DNA of 57,758 nt, taken from assembly GCA_026225295.1 (NCBI GenBank), contig JAMFSN010000133.1, positions 1 through 57,758 on the forward strand. The letters are read 5' to 3'. A model generated the notes under the pieces. The model was not told the DNA's origin. It saw nothing but the letters and a program-made list of their open reading frames with translations, and made no database searches. The position numbers and the translations under genes are program-made. The DNA is from Frankia alni. Lineage in GTDB: Bacteria > Actinomycetota > Actinomycetes > Frankiales > Frankiaceae. Shown here in pieces: positions 1 to 9,995 of the stretch (position 1 is the stretch's first letter; every line of letters starts with the position of its first letter).

Positions 1-118
1 GTAGGCATAGGGCGACCGTACCGCACAGACTGTCATCATTCGTTTCGCAACCACCCACTGAGGGCGGAGTCACTCGCCAGCGGACAGTCAGGCCCGGGGA
101 TCGTGCCATGATCCCGGA

Positions 119-1951
119 GTGACCGCACCCGCGCCGCCGACCGTTCCGCCGCCTTTCCCGTCGCCGGCCGACTGGCGCGACCTGTGGATCTACTTCCTGC
201 TGGTCGACCGGTTCGACAACCCGGCCGCCCCGCCCCGACACGCCTGGGACGAGCCGTACGGCGGCTTCCAGGGCGGAACCCTGGACGGCATCACCGCGCG
301 CCTGGATTTCCTGCGGGACCTGGGGGTCGGCGCACTGTGGCTGTCGCCGATCCTCGCCAACGTCCCGTCCCAGGACGGCACCTACCACGGCTACGGCATC
401 GCCGACTTCACCCGGGTGGAGCCGCGGTTCTGCGCCGATCCGGCCCGGGCGGCGACCGATCCGGCCTACGCCGACACCCAGCTGCGGACCCTGGTCGACG
501 CGGCGCACGCCCGCGGGCTGTACGTCGTGTTCGACATCGTCCTGAACCACGCCGGCGACGTGTTCGCCTACGACGGGCTGGGCGGGCAGGCGCCCTGGCA
601 CCAGGACGGGCCCTACCCGATCCACTGGCGCGACGCGGCCGGCAACCCCGATCCCGACTGGCCGACCGCGCCGGCCGATCCCCCGACCGGCGCCGCCGTC
701 GGGCCGGCCGCGCTGCGCCGCGACGACGCCTTCCGCCGGCAGGGCAACGCGTTCGGAACCGCCGGCCACGACCCGGTCAGCGCCGGCGACTTCTTCACCC
801 TCAAGGAGATGGTGACCGGGCTGACCGACGAGGCCGGTCGGTTCCCGGTCCGGGACGCGCTCATCGCCGCCTACGCCGATCTCATCCGCCGCTTCGACGT
901 CGACGGTTTCCGCATCGACACGCTCATGTACATCGAGCCGGACTTCTCCCAGTCCTTCGGCAACGCGATGCGGGAGTACGCCGAGGCCCTGGGCAAGAAG
1001 AACTTCTTCACGTTCGGGGAGGTCTACGCGGACGAGGCCCGGATCAGCGGGTTCGTCGGGCGGCGGGCCGGCTCCGGCGGCGACCTGGTCGGCGTGGACG
1101 CGGCCCTGGACTTCCCGCTCTTCTACGCCCTGCCCGGGATGGCCAAGGGGAGCACCGTCCCGCGGGCGCTGGTCGACCTGTACGCGCTGCGCCGGTCGCT
1201 GGAGGACGGCGTCATCTCCAGCCACGGGGACGCGAGCCGCTACTTCGTCACGTTTTTGGACAACCACGATCAGGATTCCCGGTTTTCCTACGTCGACCCG
1301 GCCGACCCGGCCCGCTACGCCCCGCAGACCACCCTCGGGCTGGCCGCCCTGATGACCCTGCAGGGGGTGCCGTGCGTCTACTACGGCACCGAAGCGGGCC
1401 TGCACGGCTCGGGATCCGCGCCGGAGGCGGTGCGGGAGGCGTTGTGGGGGGCGCCGGACGCGTTCTCGCTCGACGCGCCGGTCGCGACCGTGCTACGGGC
1501 GTTGACGGCGGTCCGGGCGGCGTCCCCGGAGCTGCGCTACGGGCGGCAGTACTTCCGGCCCGTCTCGGGGGACGGCGTGAGCTTCGGCCACTCGCCGTAC
1601 CCGGGCGGGGTGGCCGCCTGGTCCCGGATCCTCGCCGACCGGGAGGTCGTCGTGGTGGCCAACACCTCCACCACCCAGGCCTGGACGGGCCAGGTCGTCA
1701 TCGACGCGACCTTGTCCGACACCGTCCGGCCGGTCGGTGCCGGCGTCGGGCCGGCGACCGGCCCGGTGCGGTCACCGCGGCTGCTGTGGAGCAACCGGCC
1801 GGCCGGTGCGGTCGGGCCGGGCGCCCCGGTGGACCACCCGAACGGGTCGGTCAACATCGATGACGGCGTGACCCGCACGCTGGGCCCGGCCCGGGCGGTC
1901 CCGGTGACCCTGGCGCCGATGGAGCTGCAGGTCTTCACCACCACACCGTGA
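119..1951 (+). CDS. GH13 alpha-amylase family glycosidase
   Basis: 610 aa; the GTG start gives a proline-rich N-terminus without a signal peptide, so the enzyme is probably cytoplasmic. All four GH13 conserved regions are visible. Region I is DIVLNHAGD near residue 140. Region II is GFRID, with the nucleophile at about Asp267. Region III is GEVY, with the acid/base at about Glu301. Region IV is DNHDQDSRF, with the transition-state Asp at about 384. It is therefore expected to be a retaining alpha-glucan hydrolase or transglycosylase acting on alpha-1,4/1,6 glucans. A beta-sheet C-terminal domain rich in Pro and Gly follows the barrel. The subfamily, and so the choice between amylase, glucosidase and transferase, cannot be read from the motifs. 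The 118 bases upstream hold no other gene, and the next gene starts about 200 bases downstream. Confidence 0.9.
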   Translation: MTAPAPPTVPPPFPSPADWRDLWIYFLLVDRFDNPAAPPRHAWDEPYGGFQGGTLDGITARLDFLRDLGVGALWLSPILANVPSQDGTYHGYGIADFTRVEPRFCADPARAATDPAYADTQLRTLVDAAHARGLYVVFDIVLNHAGDVFAYDGLGGQAPWHQDGPYPIHWRDAAGNPDPDWPTAPADPPTGAAVGPAALRRDDAFRRQGNAFGTAGHDPVSAGDFFTLKEMVTGLTDEAGRFPVRDALIAAYADLIRRFDVDGFRIDTLMYIEPDFSQSFGNAMREYAEALGKKNFFTFGEVYADEARISGFVGRRAGSGGDLVGVDAALDFPLFYALPGMAKGSTVPRALVDLYALRRSLEDGVISSHGDASRYFVTFLDNHDQDSRFSYVDPADPARYAPQTTLGLAALMTLQGVPCVYYGTEAGLHGSGSAPEAVREALWGAPDAFSLDAPVATVLRALTAVRAASPELRYGRQYFRPVSGDGVSFGHSPYPGGVAAWSRILADREVVVVANTSTTQAWTGQVVIDATLSDTVRPVGAGVGPATGPVRSPRLLWSNRPAGAVGPGAPVDHPNGSVNIDDGVTRTLGPARAVPVTLAPMELQVFTTTP

Positions 1952-2084
1952 GCCACGGCGGCGGGCCGCCCGACCGCGGCCCGGGCGGGCGCGTACCGCC
2001 CGGCCGACCCGCCACCTTATCGCCTACCATCAAGAGAGCCGTACCCACCGATCCGCCGCGGTTCCCCGCGTCGCGGGCGTGATG

Positions 2085-2126
2085 CCGGATCATTGTCCGG
2101 ATCATTGTGATGTCGGATCACGATGT
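2085..2126 (+). promoter_or_regulatory. Tandem CCGGATCATTGT repeats upstream of ahcY
   Basis: Two perfect, directly adjacent copies of the 12-mer CCGGATCATTGT lie at 2085-2096 and 2097-2108. A degenerate third copy (TCGGATCACGATGT) lies at 2113-2126. The array ends 27 bases before the ahcY start codon, where an operator or a 5'-UTR element would be placed. The regulator is unknown. Confidence 0.45.
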
Positions 2127-2153
2127 GAGAGACACGAGGCGAGGAGCCGCCGC

Positions 2154-3608
<1,455 letters not shown>

Positions 3609-3683
3609 CCGGTCCTGGCCGGTACTGACCGGCCGTTCCCGGTCCTGACCCGGCCGCCGGGGTTACCAGCCGGCCCGGACGGC

Positions 3684-3723
3684 CGCGACGCCGGCCCCGC
3701 CTTCGGGCGGGGCCGGCGTCGCG
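3684..3723 (+). terminator. UUCG-loop terminator of ahcY
   Basis: A perfect 18-bp GC-rich stem (3684-3701 with 3706-3723) is closed by a TTCG tetraloop. There is no long T-tract, as is usual in actinobacteria. The rest of the 3609-3937 gap shows short GGTACTGACCGG repeats just after the ahcY stop and nothing else recognisable. Confidence 0.8.
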
Positions 3724-3937
3724 CTGTTCCCGGGATGGTCAGCGGTCGTGCTGTTCCGAGGGTGACCGGGCGGCGCACCAGCCAGCACCCAGCCATCACC
3801 CAGGTGGCGCGCCACGGGTCGTTCCTGGACGGGCCATCGACCGGAGAAGTACTATTTGTGGTGCAACGGTCTGTCCGCCCTGTGTCTGCGGTCGGGTCGC
3901 GTGATCTCACGCACGCCCAACCACAGAAGGACATTAC

Positions 3938-4150
3938 ATGGATTCAGGACAGTCGGATTCAGACCTGATGGCGGCCCTGCTGAGCGGCCTCGCCGATGAC
4001 GACCGCTCACAGACCGCCGAGCTCATCCGCGTCCGTGGTGACGAGGAGCGCGAGGCCGCGCTCAAGGGTCACCCCGAGCGGAATGTGGATGTCGGTCCCC
4101 GTCAGCGGGCCTCCCGGGCCGCGCCCCAGACCGATCTGGCGGGTGCCTGA
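3938..4150 (+). CDS. Small hypothetical acidic protein
   Basis: 70 aa from an ATG preceded by AGAAGGA at good spacing. The first half (SDLMAALLSGLADDDRSQTAELI) could form an amphipathic helix. The second half is Arg/Lys/Glu rich and looks disordered. I recognise no family. It lies in the same direction as, and just upstream of, the STAS and GAF-ANTAR genes, so it may share their transcript. Third-codon GC is high enough to be coding, but the short length leaves doubt. Confidence 0.45.
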   Translation: MDSGQSDSDLMAALLSGLADDDRSQTAELIRVRGDEEREAALKGHPERNVDVGPRQRASRAAPQTDLAGA

Positions 4151-4221
4151 GCCTCGCGACGCGGCGGGCTCCGGTCGGGATTCCGGCCGGGGCCGCCCCT
4201 CCGTACGCGCGACGCCGACCG

Positions 4222-4662
4222 ATGAATACCCGTGCCGAAGGCAATGACGTCTCAACCGATGGCTGGATGGTCCTCGGGCGCCCCCCGCTCACCTGGCTGC
4301 GCACCTGCCCGGTCGGAAGCGACCTGGTCATCACGCTCGTCGGCGAAGCCGACCTGGCCGTCGAGCAGGACCTGAAACGGGCGCTCGCGGCCGGCGTGGA
4401 CGCCCGGCCCCGCATCCTGGTGCTCGACGTCGGCGAGCTTTTCGTGGATGTGCGGGGCCTGGCCGCCCTCAGCGCGACCTGGCACCACGGTCGCGGCCGC
4501 GGGGTGGAGGTGGTGCTGGCCCGTCCGTCGTCCCTGCTGCGCCGGATGGGCAGGATGATGTTCTCGGACGGTCGATTGACGGCCCATGAGACGGTGGGGG
4601 AAGCCCTCGGCCAGACCCACCGTACGGTGGGGTCGCCCGGGCATCCGCCCCGGTCACAATGA
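4222..4662 (+). CDS. STAS-domain protein (anti-sigma factor antagonist-like)
   Basis: 146 aa. Residues about 30-125 read as a STAS domain: VITLVGEADLAVEQDLKRAL, then the strand ILVLDVGELFVDVRGLAAL, then GVEVVLARPSSLLRRMG. STAS proteins bind anti-sigma factors or act in partner switching. The usual phospho-acceptor segment (DxSxxxFxDSxG) is altered here to DVGELFVDVRG, with no Ser or Thr at the acceptor position, so regulation by phosphorylation is doubtful. It lies immediately upstream of a GAF-ANTAR gene, a common pairing in actinobacterial stress loci. Confidence 0.75.
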   Translation: MNTRAEGNDVSTDGWMVLGRPPLTWLRTCPVGSDLVITLVGEADLAVEQDLKRALAAGVDARPRILVLDVGELFVDVRGLAALSATWHHGRGRGVEVVLARPSSLLRRMGRMMFSDGRLTAHETVGEALGQTHRTVGSPGHPPRSQ

Positions 4663-4675
4663 GCAGCGAGGAACG

Positions 4676-5380
4676 ATGGAGATCGACAGGGACGCCCTCG
4701 ACCAGAGCCTCGACCGGCTGTCGAGGCTCACTCCCGACACGGTCGAACTCGCGGACCTGCTGGAGGAGATCGTCCGGTCGGTGAACCTGGTCTTCGACAT
4801 CACCGGCGCGGGGATCCTCATGGCCGACGGCTCGCGGGTGCTGCGCAGCATCACCTCCGGCGACCAGGCCGGCAAGGTCCTCGAAAGGGTGCAGGAGCAG
4901 CTCGGCGAAGGGCCGTGCATCGACTCCTACTTCTACGACCAGCAGGTGTCGTCCGGCGATGTCCGCACCGATCCGCGGTGGCCGCGGTTCACCGCCGCCG
5001 TCCTGCCGCACGGCATCCACGCCGTGCTGGGGATGCCGGTCCGTATCGGCGGCGGCCCGGTCGGGACGCTCAACGTCTGCTCGGACACGCCGCGGGCCTG
5101 GACCCCGACCGAACTCGACGCGATCACCTCGTACGCCCGGGTCCTGGAAAACATGCTGCTGGCCGGCTCCATCGCCCACCGCAACGACCGGTTGGCCCGG
5201 GACCTCCAGTACGCGTTGGACTACCGGATCCCGATCGAGCGGGCCGTCGGTTACCTGATGGCGGTGCACAAGATCGAACCGGCGGGGGCCTTCGAGCTGC
5301 TTCGCCGGGCCGCGCGCGACAGCCGACGCCGGGTGGCCGACCTGGCCGGTGAGGTGCTGGCCGGCGAACTGCGCCTCTAG
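4676..5380 (+). CDS. GAF-ANTAR transcription antitermination regulator
   Basis: 234 aa from the ATG at 4676 (GCGAGGAACG upstream). An open frame runs back to 4586 but overlaps the STAS gene without a better ribosome site. The GAF sensor domain spans about 15-165 (IVRSVNLVFDITGAGILMAD through TPTELDAITSYARVLENML). The ANTAR domain spans about 170-230: a coiled-coil (NDRLARDLQYALDYR), then PIERAVGYLMAVHKIEPAGAF with the alternating aromatic and Ala residues expected for RNA hairpin binding. Such proteins control transcription antitermination in response to a ligand or stress. Neither the ligand nor a target hairpin is identifiable here. Confidence 0.88.
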   Translation: MEIDRDALDQSLDRLSRLTPDTVELADLLEEIVRSVNLVFDITGAGILMADGSRVLRSITSGDQAGKVLERVQEQLGEGPCIDSYFYDQQVSSGDVRTDPRWPRFTAAVLPHGIHAVLGMPVRIGGGPVGTLNVCSDTPRAWTPTELDAITSYARVLENMLLAGSIAHRNDRLARDLQYALDYRIPIERAVGYLMAVHKIEPAGAFELLRRAARDSRRRVADLAGEVLAGELRL

Positions 5381-5527
5381 TTCTCCCGCGACCCAGCTGA
5401 GACCCCTTGGGGGACCAGCCTCCGAAGCAGGTGGCGGACGCGGGGGGCGGGGCGCCGGCCATCGGTGAAGGGGGCGCCAAAGAGGCGGCCCACCCACTTC
5501 CGAGCGCGCGCCGGAACCCGAGATCCC

Positions 5528-5540
5528 CTTACAGTGTAAG
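5528..5540. promoter_or_regulatory. CTTACA-G-TGTAAG palindromic operator
   Basis: A perfect inverted repeat (CTTACA/TGTAAG around one G) sits 36 bases before the thiolase start codon. TACAxTGTA-type palindromes are typical TetR-family operators, several of which control fatty-acid or acyl-CoA genes. No TetR gene is adjacent, so the regulator is unknown. Confidence 0.55.
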
Positions 5541-5575
5541 GATTCTGGCCTTTCCATACCGCGCGGAGGAACGTT

Positions 5576-6796
5576 ATGCCCGAAGCCGTCATCGTCGCCG
5601 TGGCCCGCACCCCGATCGGCCGCGCGCTCAAGGGCTCGATGGTCGATCTGCGCGCGGACGACCTCGCCACCACGATTGTGGCCACGGCGCTGGCCAAGAT
5701 CCCGGCTCTCGACCCGCACGACATTGACGACCTGATCCTCGGCTGCGGGCTTCCCGGCGGGGAGCAGGGCTACAACATGGGCCGGGTCGTCGCGATCCAG
5801 CTCGGCTACGACTGGGTGCCGGGTACGACCGTGACCCGGTACTGCTCGTCATCGCTGCAGACGATGCGGATGGCGTTCCACGCCATCAAGGCCGGCGAGG
5901 GCGACGTCTTCATCGCGGCCGGGGTGGAAGCGGTGAGCCGCTTCGTCAACGGCAGCAGCGACGGCCTCCCGGGCACCCACAACCCGGTCTTCGGAGAGGC
6001 CGAGCAGCGCACCGGGGAACGGTCGAGCGCCGGGGTCGGCACCTGGACCGACCCCCGGATCTCCGATCGCCTGCCGGACGTCTACATCGCGATGGGTCAG
6101 ACGGCCGAGAACGTCGCCCAGATCAAGGGCGTCTCCCGCTATGACCAGGACTTCTTCGCCGCCCGCTCGCAGAACCGGGCCGAGCAGGCGATCGCGAACG
6201 GTTTCTTCGAGCGCGAGATCACCCCGATCACCCGCCCGGACGGCGTCGTCATCAGCAAGGACGACGGTCCGCGGGCCGGCACGACCGTCGAGACGCTCGG
6301 GAACCTCAAGCCGGTCTTCCGGCCGGACGGGACCGTGACGGCCGGCAATGCCTGTCCGCTCAACGACGGGGCGGCCGCCGTCATCGTGATGAGCGACACG
6401 AAGGCCCGGGAGTTGGGACTGACCCCGCTGGCCCGGATCGTGTCGACCGGCGTCACCGGGTTGTCGCCGGAGATCATGGGCCTCGGCCCGGTCGAGGCGA
6501 GCCGGCAGGCCCTGGCCCGGGCGGGCCTGACCATCGGCGACATCGACCTGGTGGAGATCAACGAGGCGTTCGCGGCGCAGGTCGTGGCGTCCCAGCGCGA
6601 ACTCGGGATCGATCTGGACAAGCTGAACGTGCATGGCGGGGCGATCGCGATCGGGCACCCGTTCGGCATGACCGGCGCCCGGATCATGAACACCCTCCTG
6701 AACGGCCTGGCCGCGACCGACCAGACGATCGGGCTGGAGACGATGTGCGTGGGCGGCGGCCAGGGCATGGCCATGGTTGTGGAACGTCTGAACTGA
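5576..6796 (+). CDS. Acetyl-CoA C-acyltransferase (thiolase)
   Basis: 406 aa, the usual thiolase length, with GCGGAGGA before the ATG. It performs thiolytic cleavage of 3-ketoacyl-CoA or Claisen condensation of acyl-CoA in the cytoplasm. The acyl-accepting Cys is at about residue 90 (TRYCSSSLQ), the catalytic His is in IAIGHPFGMTGAR near 360, and the second Cys is in MCVGGGQGMA near 390. The family signature NEAFAAQVVASQ is present. No beta-oxidation hydratase or dehydrogenase gene is adjacent, so whether it is degradative (FadA) or biosynthetic is open. The palindrome just upstream suggests repression by a TetR-type factor. Confidence 0.93.
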   Translation: MPEAVIVAVARTPIGRALKGSMVDLRADDLATTIVATALAKIPALDPHDIDDLILGCGLPGGEQGYNMGRVVAIQLGYDWVPGTTVTRYCSSSLQTMRMAFHAIKAGEGDVFIAAGVEAVSRFVNGSSDGLPGTHNPVFGEAEQRTGERSSAGVGTWTDPRISDRLPDVYIAMGQTAENVAQIKGVSRYDQDFFAARSQNRAEQAIANGFFEREITPITRPDGVVISKDDGPRAGTTVETLGNLKPVFRPDGTVTAGNACPLNDGAAAVIVMSDTKARELGLTPLARIVSTGVTGLSPEIMGLGPVEASRQALARAGLTIGDIDLVEINEAFAAQVVASQRELGIDLDKLNVHGGAIAIGHPFGMTGARIMNTLLNGLAATDQTIGLETMCVGGGQGMAMVVERLN

Positions 6797-6932
6797 CCGA
6801 CCGGGCGAGGTTTTATCGACCCCGTTCAGGCTGAGCTGGCACGACGCCCTCACCGACGGGCCGCGCGCACGTAGGGGCGGCCCGCCCCGGTGGGGGCGCC
6901 GTTGTTTGTCGGTACGGATCGGAAAAACTGTG

Positions 6933-6959
6933 GTTTAGACGAACATGACGGTGGGGTAT
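6933..6959 (+). promoter_or_regulatory. SigB/SigF-like stress promoter
   Basis: GTTT (6933-6936) and GGGTAT (6954-6959) are separated by 17 bases, matching the GTTT-N15-17-GGGTAT consensus of actinobacterial general-stress sigma factors. It lies about 40 bases before the GTG of the GlsB-like gene. Confidence 0.7.
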
Positions 6960-6997
6960 CTCCACTGCGATCATCCACTATGGGAGGCGGAAACAAA

Positions 6998-7297
6998 GTG
7001 GTTACCTTCATCGTCGTCACACTGCTGCTCGGCCTCGTCGCCGGAGCGGTCGCGCGTCTTCTCGTTCCCGGCCGCGACCCGATGGGCGTCGGCGGGACCA
7101 TCGTTCTGGGAATTGTCGGTTCGTTCATCGGCGGATTCCTCGGCTACGTGCTGTTCGGCAAGGACCTGGGCCAGGGCGCCCTGCAGCCGTCCGGCATCAT
7201 CGGCTCCATCATCGGCGCGGTCGTCGCGCTGCTGGTGTACCGCAACTTCTCGAGCCGGGGTTCGGGCCGGAACAGCCGGCGCTACGCCCGGCGGTAA
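6998..7297 (+). CDS. GlsB/YeaQ/YmgE-family stress membrane protein
   Basis: A 99-aa inner-membrane protein. The frame is open from 6890, but the GTG at 6998, eight or so bases after GGGAGG, gives the family-like start MVTFIVVTLLLGLVAGAVARLL. An ATG at 6980 is the alternative. Three hydrophobic helices follow, with the family pattern GLVAGAVARLLVPGRDPMG, GTIVLGIVGSFIGGFLGYVLF and SIIGAVVALLVY. The family (formerly called transglycosylase-associated) is induced by general stress. The SigB-like promoter directly upstream supports that role. The C-terminus is Arg-rich. Confidence 0.88.
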   Translation: MVTFIVVTLLLGLVAGAVARLLVPGRDPMGVGGTIVLGIVGSFIGGFLGYVLFGKDLGQGALQPSGIIGSIIGAVVALLVYRNFSSRGSGRNSRRYARR

Positions 7298-7371
7298 ACA
7301 CCGGGGTAGCGCCGCGAACCCAGGCCGCCTTCCGGGCCCACCGGTGCCGGGACGGCCCGGGCACCAGGTAT

Positions 7372-7417
7372 CGCGAAGAAAGCTGGGAGCGGATAGTCGC
7401 TCCCAGCTTTCTTCGCG
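7372..7417. terminator. Perfect 20-bp inverted repeat
   Basis: Arms 7372-7391 and 7398-7417 pair perfectly over 20 bp around a 6-base loop (GATAGT). It lies between the GlsB-like gene and the next stress promoter, so it most likely terminates transcription. There is no T-tract. The length and perfection are unusual for a simple terminator. Confidence 0.65.
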
Positions 7418-7472
7418 TTCCGGCCCGGTTTTGCGCCGCCGGCATCCGGGTGACGAAGAGCGAAAAGTCAGA

Positions 7473-7498
7473 GTTTTACCTGACCGACATCCGGGTAG
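7473..7498 (+). promoter_or_regulatory. Second SigB/SigF-like promoter
   Basis: GTTT (7473-7476), a 16-base spacer and GGGTAG (7493-7498, one base from GGGTAT) sit 50 bases before the start codon of the FVDEP protein gene. Together with the 6933 promoter it suggests a stress regulon block. Confidence 0.55.
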
Positions 7499-7548
7499 AT
7501 CGTGAGCAACGGGGAACGTCCGGCGATTAAAAACAGGAGGCCCCACTC

Positions 7549-8238
7549 ATGTCAGCGGTGATATGGATTCTGGTCGTGGTTGTGGTCGCGTTTATCGCCG
7601 CCGCGGCGGCGGTCGCGGCGACGAACGCGCGGCACCGTAAGAAGCTTCAGGAACGCTTCGGACCGGAGTATGACCGGGCCGTCGAGCAGTCCGGTGACCG
7701 GCGGGCGGCCGAGCATCACCTGTCCGACGTCGCCGACAAGCGGGACGCGCTGACCATTCGTGACCTCAGCGCGGACGAGCGGACGGCATTCACCGAGCGC
7801 TGGACCGCCGTGCAGAGCGAATTCGTCGACGAGCCGGCCAGGGCCGCGCGGCATTCCGAGGAGCTGATCGCGGAGGTCATGCAGACCCGCGGTTACCCGA
7901 CCTCCGATGACGACGAGCGGACCGAGCTGCTGACCGCCGACCATCCCGAGGTCGTCGCGAGCTACCGCGAGGCCCAGGCCCTGCGGTCCGGCGACTCCGC
8001 CGACGGCCAGGGTGGCGACACCGAGGCGCTGCGGGGCGCGGTCGTGCGTTACCGGACCCTGTTCGAGCAGCTCGTCGGGGTCGACTCGGCGAAGCCGGAA
8101 GCTCCGTCCGCCGTGGTGGACGACGCCCCGGCCACCGTCGGCGGGCCCGACGGGCCGGTTGACCCCCCGGAGCCGACCGTCCGGGGCGAGGAGGCGGTTC
8201 CCGTGGCCGCCGCCCACCACGGCGCCGACGACCGCTGA
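7549..8238 (+). CDS. Membrane-anchored FVDEP-motif protein
   Basis: 229 aa with an N-terminal membrane helix (residues about 4-26, VIWILVVVVVAFIAAAAAVA), then a basic stretch and a cytoplasmic domain. AGGAGG lies 8 bases before the ATG. The core reads RWTAVQSEFVDEPARAARHSEELIAEVM, and a helix near residues 160-185 (TEALRGAVVRYRTLFEQLV) follows. The same order occurs in the next gene, so the two are paralogues. The tail is acidic and Pro-rich. I know of no function; the association with stress promoters is the only clue. Confidence 0.75.
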   Translation: MSAVIWILVVVVVAFIAAAAAVAATNARHRKKLQERFGPEYDRAVEQSGDRRAAEHHLSDVADKRDALTIRDLSADERTAFTERWTAVQSEFVDEPARAARHSEELIAEVMQTRGYPTSDDDERTELLTADHPEVVASYREAQALRSGDSADGQGGDTEALRGAVVRYRTLFEQLVGVDSAKPEAPSAVVDDAPATVGGPDGPVDPPEPTVRGEEAVPVAAAHHGADDR

Positions 8239-8367
8239 CCCCACCTTTCGCCGGCCGCGCCCCCGGCGCGGGCCGGAACGCCCGCCCCCGACGGCGCGGA
8301 TCATCCCCGCGCCGGTGACCAGCAGACCATCCCCGGATCACCCCGAAGCTCCACCAGGAGGCCCCTC

Positions 8368-9027
8368 ATGTCCTCGTTCCTCGGACACACGACCACCGAC
8401 CACTCCACCGACGAGCCGACGACCCTCGAGCCCACCGAGCACGGCGTCTCCGACGAGCACGGCGTCTCCGACGAGCACGGCGTCCCTGACGAGACCGGAG
8501 ACGGATTCGACCGCCCGGCCGACACCGGGAAGTTCGGCGCCCCGGCCGCCGACCTGGTCGACGCGGACGCGACGGTCCACCCGGCCGACGAGCTGCCGGC
8601 CGTCCCGGTGGCGGTCGCCCCCAGCGACGGCTTCAGCAGCGACAACTTCAGCACCGACAGCCCCACCACCGGCGACGTGACCACGGCGGGTGCGCTCACC
8701 CCCGACCCGGCCACGACGGACGAGGCCGCGACCGACGCCGTCCCGACGGCCACCGACGTCCCCGTGACGGGCGGCCCGCTGCTGGACGGCGCGGATCTCG
8801 AGCGCCGCTGGCAGCAGGTCCAGGCGTCGTTCGTCGACGAGCCGCGGCAGGCCGTCGTCGAGGCGGACGCCCTCATCTCCGAGACCGTCACCCAGCTCAC
8901 GAGCGCCCTGGCGGCCCGCCGGCCGGGGCTCGGCGCGACCGGCGCGAAGGACGGCTCCGACACCGAGAGCCTGCGCATCGCGCTGCGCGGCTACCGGGAT
9001 GTGTTCCACAAGCTTCTGGAGGTATGA
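8368..9027 (+). CDS. Soluble FVDEP-motif paralogue
   Basis: 219 aa. The N-terminal 140 residues are acidic and low complexity, including three in-frame EHGVSD repeats. The C-terminal domain (DLERRWQQVQASFVDEPRQA, then TESLRIALRGYRDVFHKLLEV) matches the domain of the preceding gene. It lacks the membrane helix. The translation start context (CAGGAGGCCCCTCATGTC) is nearly the same as that of its neighbour, which suggests tandem duplication that included the leader. Function unknown. Confidence 0.72.
   Translation: MSSFLGHTTTDHSTDEPTTLEPTEHGVSDEHGVSDEHGVPDETGDGFDRPADTGKFGAPAADLVDADATVHPADELPAVPVAVAPSDGFSSDNFSTDSPTTGDVTTAGALTPDPATTDEAATDAVPTATDVPVTGGPLLDGADLERRWQQVQASFVDEPRQAVVEADALISETVTQLTSALAARRPGLGATGAKDGSDTESLRIALRGYRDVFHKLLEV
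8437..8490 (+). repeat. Three 18-bp tandem repeats inside the FVDEP gene
   Basis: GAGCACGGCGTCTCCGAC at 8437-8454 and 8455-8472, with a third copy carrying two substitutions at 8473-8490. Each copy encodes EHGVSD/EHGVPD. The repeat preserves the reading frame. Confidence 0.9.
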
Positions 9028-9084
9028 CCCAGCCGTCGGCTGGGCGGCCGGGACCTCCGGGGGGGTACGGCCGCGACCAGCCAG

Positions 9085-9123
9085 CGAGCCGCCCGGTCCA
9101 CCCTGGGTGGGCCGGGCGGCTCG
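9085..9123 (+). terminator. GC-rich hairpin terminator
   Basis: Arms 9085-9103 and 9105-9123 pair over 19 positions with a single G-U wobble, ending the FVDEP gene unit before the nitroreductase. Confidence 0.7.
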
Positions 9124-9213
9124 TTGCTGTCCGGCCCCGGGTCGCCGCCCGGGGCGGGCGGCGACCCGGGCGGAACGGTTCCGAGGTCGCGCCGGACGGG
9201 TAGTTTGCGCGAT

Positions 9214-9900
9214 GTGGAGCTAGCTGAGGTCATGCGGACATCGGGCGCGGCCCGGGCCTTCACCGACGAGCCGGTCGGCCACGAGACGCTCTACCGGATC
9301 CTGGACAACGCCCGCTTCGCCCCGAGCGGCGGCAACCAGCAGCCGTGGGTGGTCCTGGTCGTCGAGGACCCGGCCCGGCGCCGGAAGATCCGCGACCTCG
9401 CCCAGCTCGGCTGGCGGGAGTACAAGGCGCAGGTGGACGCGGGACTCCGCCCGTTCGCGCCCGGCCCGGACGGCCGCTGGCCCGGCCCGGGCGTGGATCT
9501 GGCGCAGGCCCGGGCCACCCCGGCCCCGATGAGCTTCATCGACGGCCTGGACGAGGTTCCGGCGCTGCTGGTCGTGGCCGTGCGCCTGACCGCGCTGGCC
9601 GTGATGGACGCCGATCTCGACCGGCAGAGCATCGTCGGCGGAGGTTCGATCTATCCGTTCGTCCACAACATCCTGCTGGCCGCGCGGGCCGAGGGCCTGG
9701 GCGGCACGATGACCACCTTCATCGCCCGGAGCGACGCCGAGGCGACCGCTCTCCTGGGCGTCCCGCCCGACCACGCCATCGCCGCGACGGTGGCGCTCGG
9801 CCGGCCGGTCAGGCAGGTGACCCGGTTGCGCCGCCACCCGGTCGAACAGTTCACCCACATCGACAGCTGGACCGGCCCGCCGCTGCGGCCCACCCCGTAG
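9214..9900 (+). CDS. Nitroreductase-family oxidoreductase
   Basis: 228 aa from GTG 9214 (MELAEVMRTSGAARAFTDEPV), the position where family members normally begin. The frame is open further upstream to 9124, but through a terminator hairpin. The FMN-binding signature is present: RTSGAARAF at the N-terminus, ARFAPSGGNQQPW near residue 45, and a GGGSIYPFVHNILLAARAEGLGG helix near 140-160. It is predicted to be a flavin-dependent NAD(P)H oxidoreductase. The substrate is not predictable. It is convergent with the Crp-family gene across a shared hairpin. Confidence 0.88.
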   Translation: MELAEVMRTSGAARAFTDEPVGHETLYRILDNARFAPSGGNQQPWVVLVVEDPARRRKIRDLAQLGWREYKAQVDAGLRPFAPGPDGRWPGPGVDLAQARATPAPMSFIDGLDEVPALLVVAVRLTALAVMDADLDRQSIVGGGSIYPFVHNILLAARAEGLGGTMTTFIARSDAEATALLGVPPDHAIAATVALGRPVRQVTRLRRHPVEQFTHIDSWTGPPLRPTP

Positions 9901-9937
9901 CCGGCCCCGACCCGGCCGGCCCCGACCCACGATCCCA

Positions 9938-9969
9938 GGCGCCCCCGCCGGACGATCGGCGGAGGCGCC
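9938..9969. terminator. Bidirectional hairpin between convergent genes
   Basis: Arms 9938-9950 and 9957-9969 (one mismatch) around a 6-base loop lie between the nitroreductase stop and the stop of the opposing Crp-family gene. Confidence 0.65.
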
Positions 9970-9995
9970 CGGTGGTGGCCCGGTCGGGCCATCGG

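Noticed and set aside
2060-2153. SAH riboswitch upstream of ahcY
   Set aside because: The conserved GAGGAGCGCUGC-type core and its pairing partner are absent; only a purine-rich ribosome site and the tandem repeats are present.
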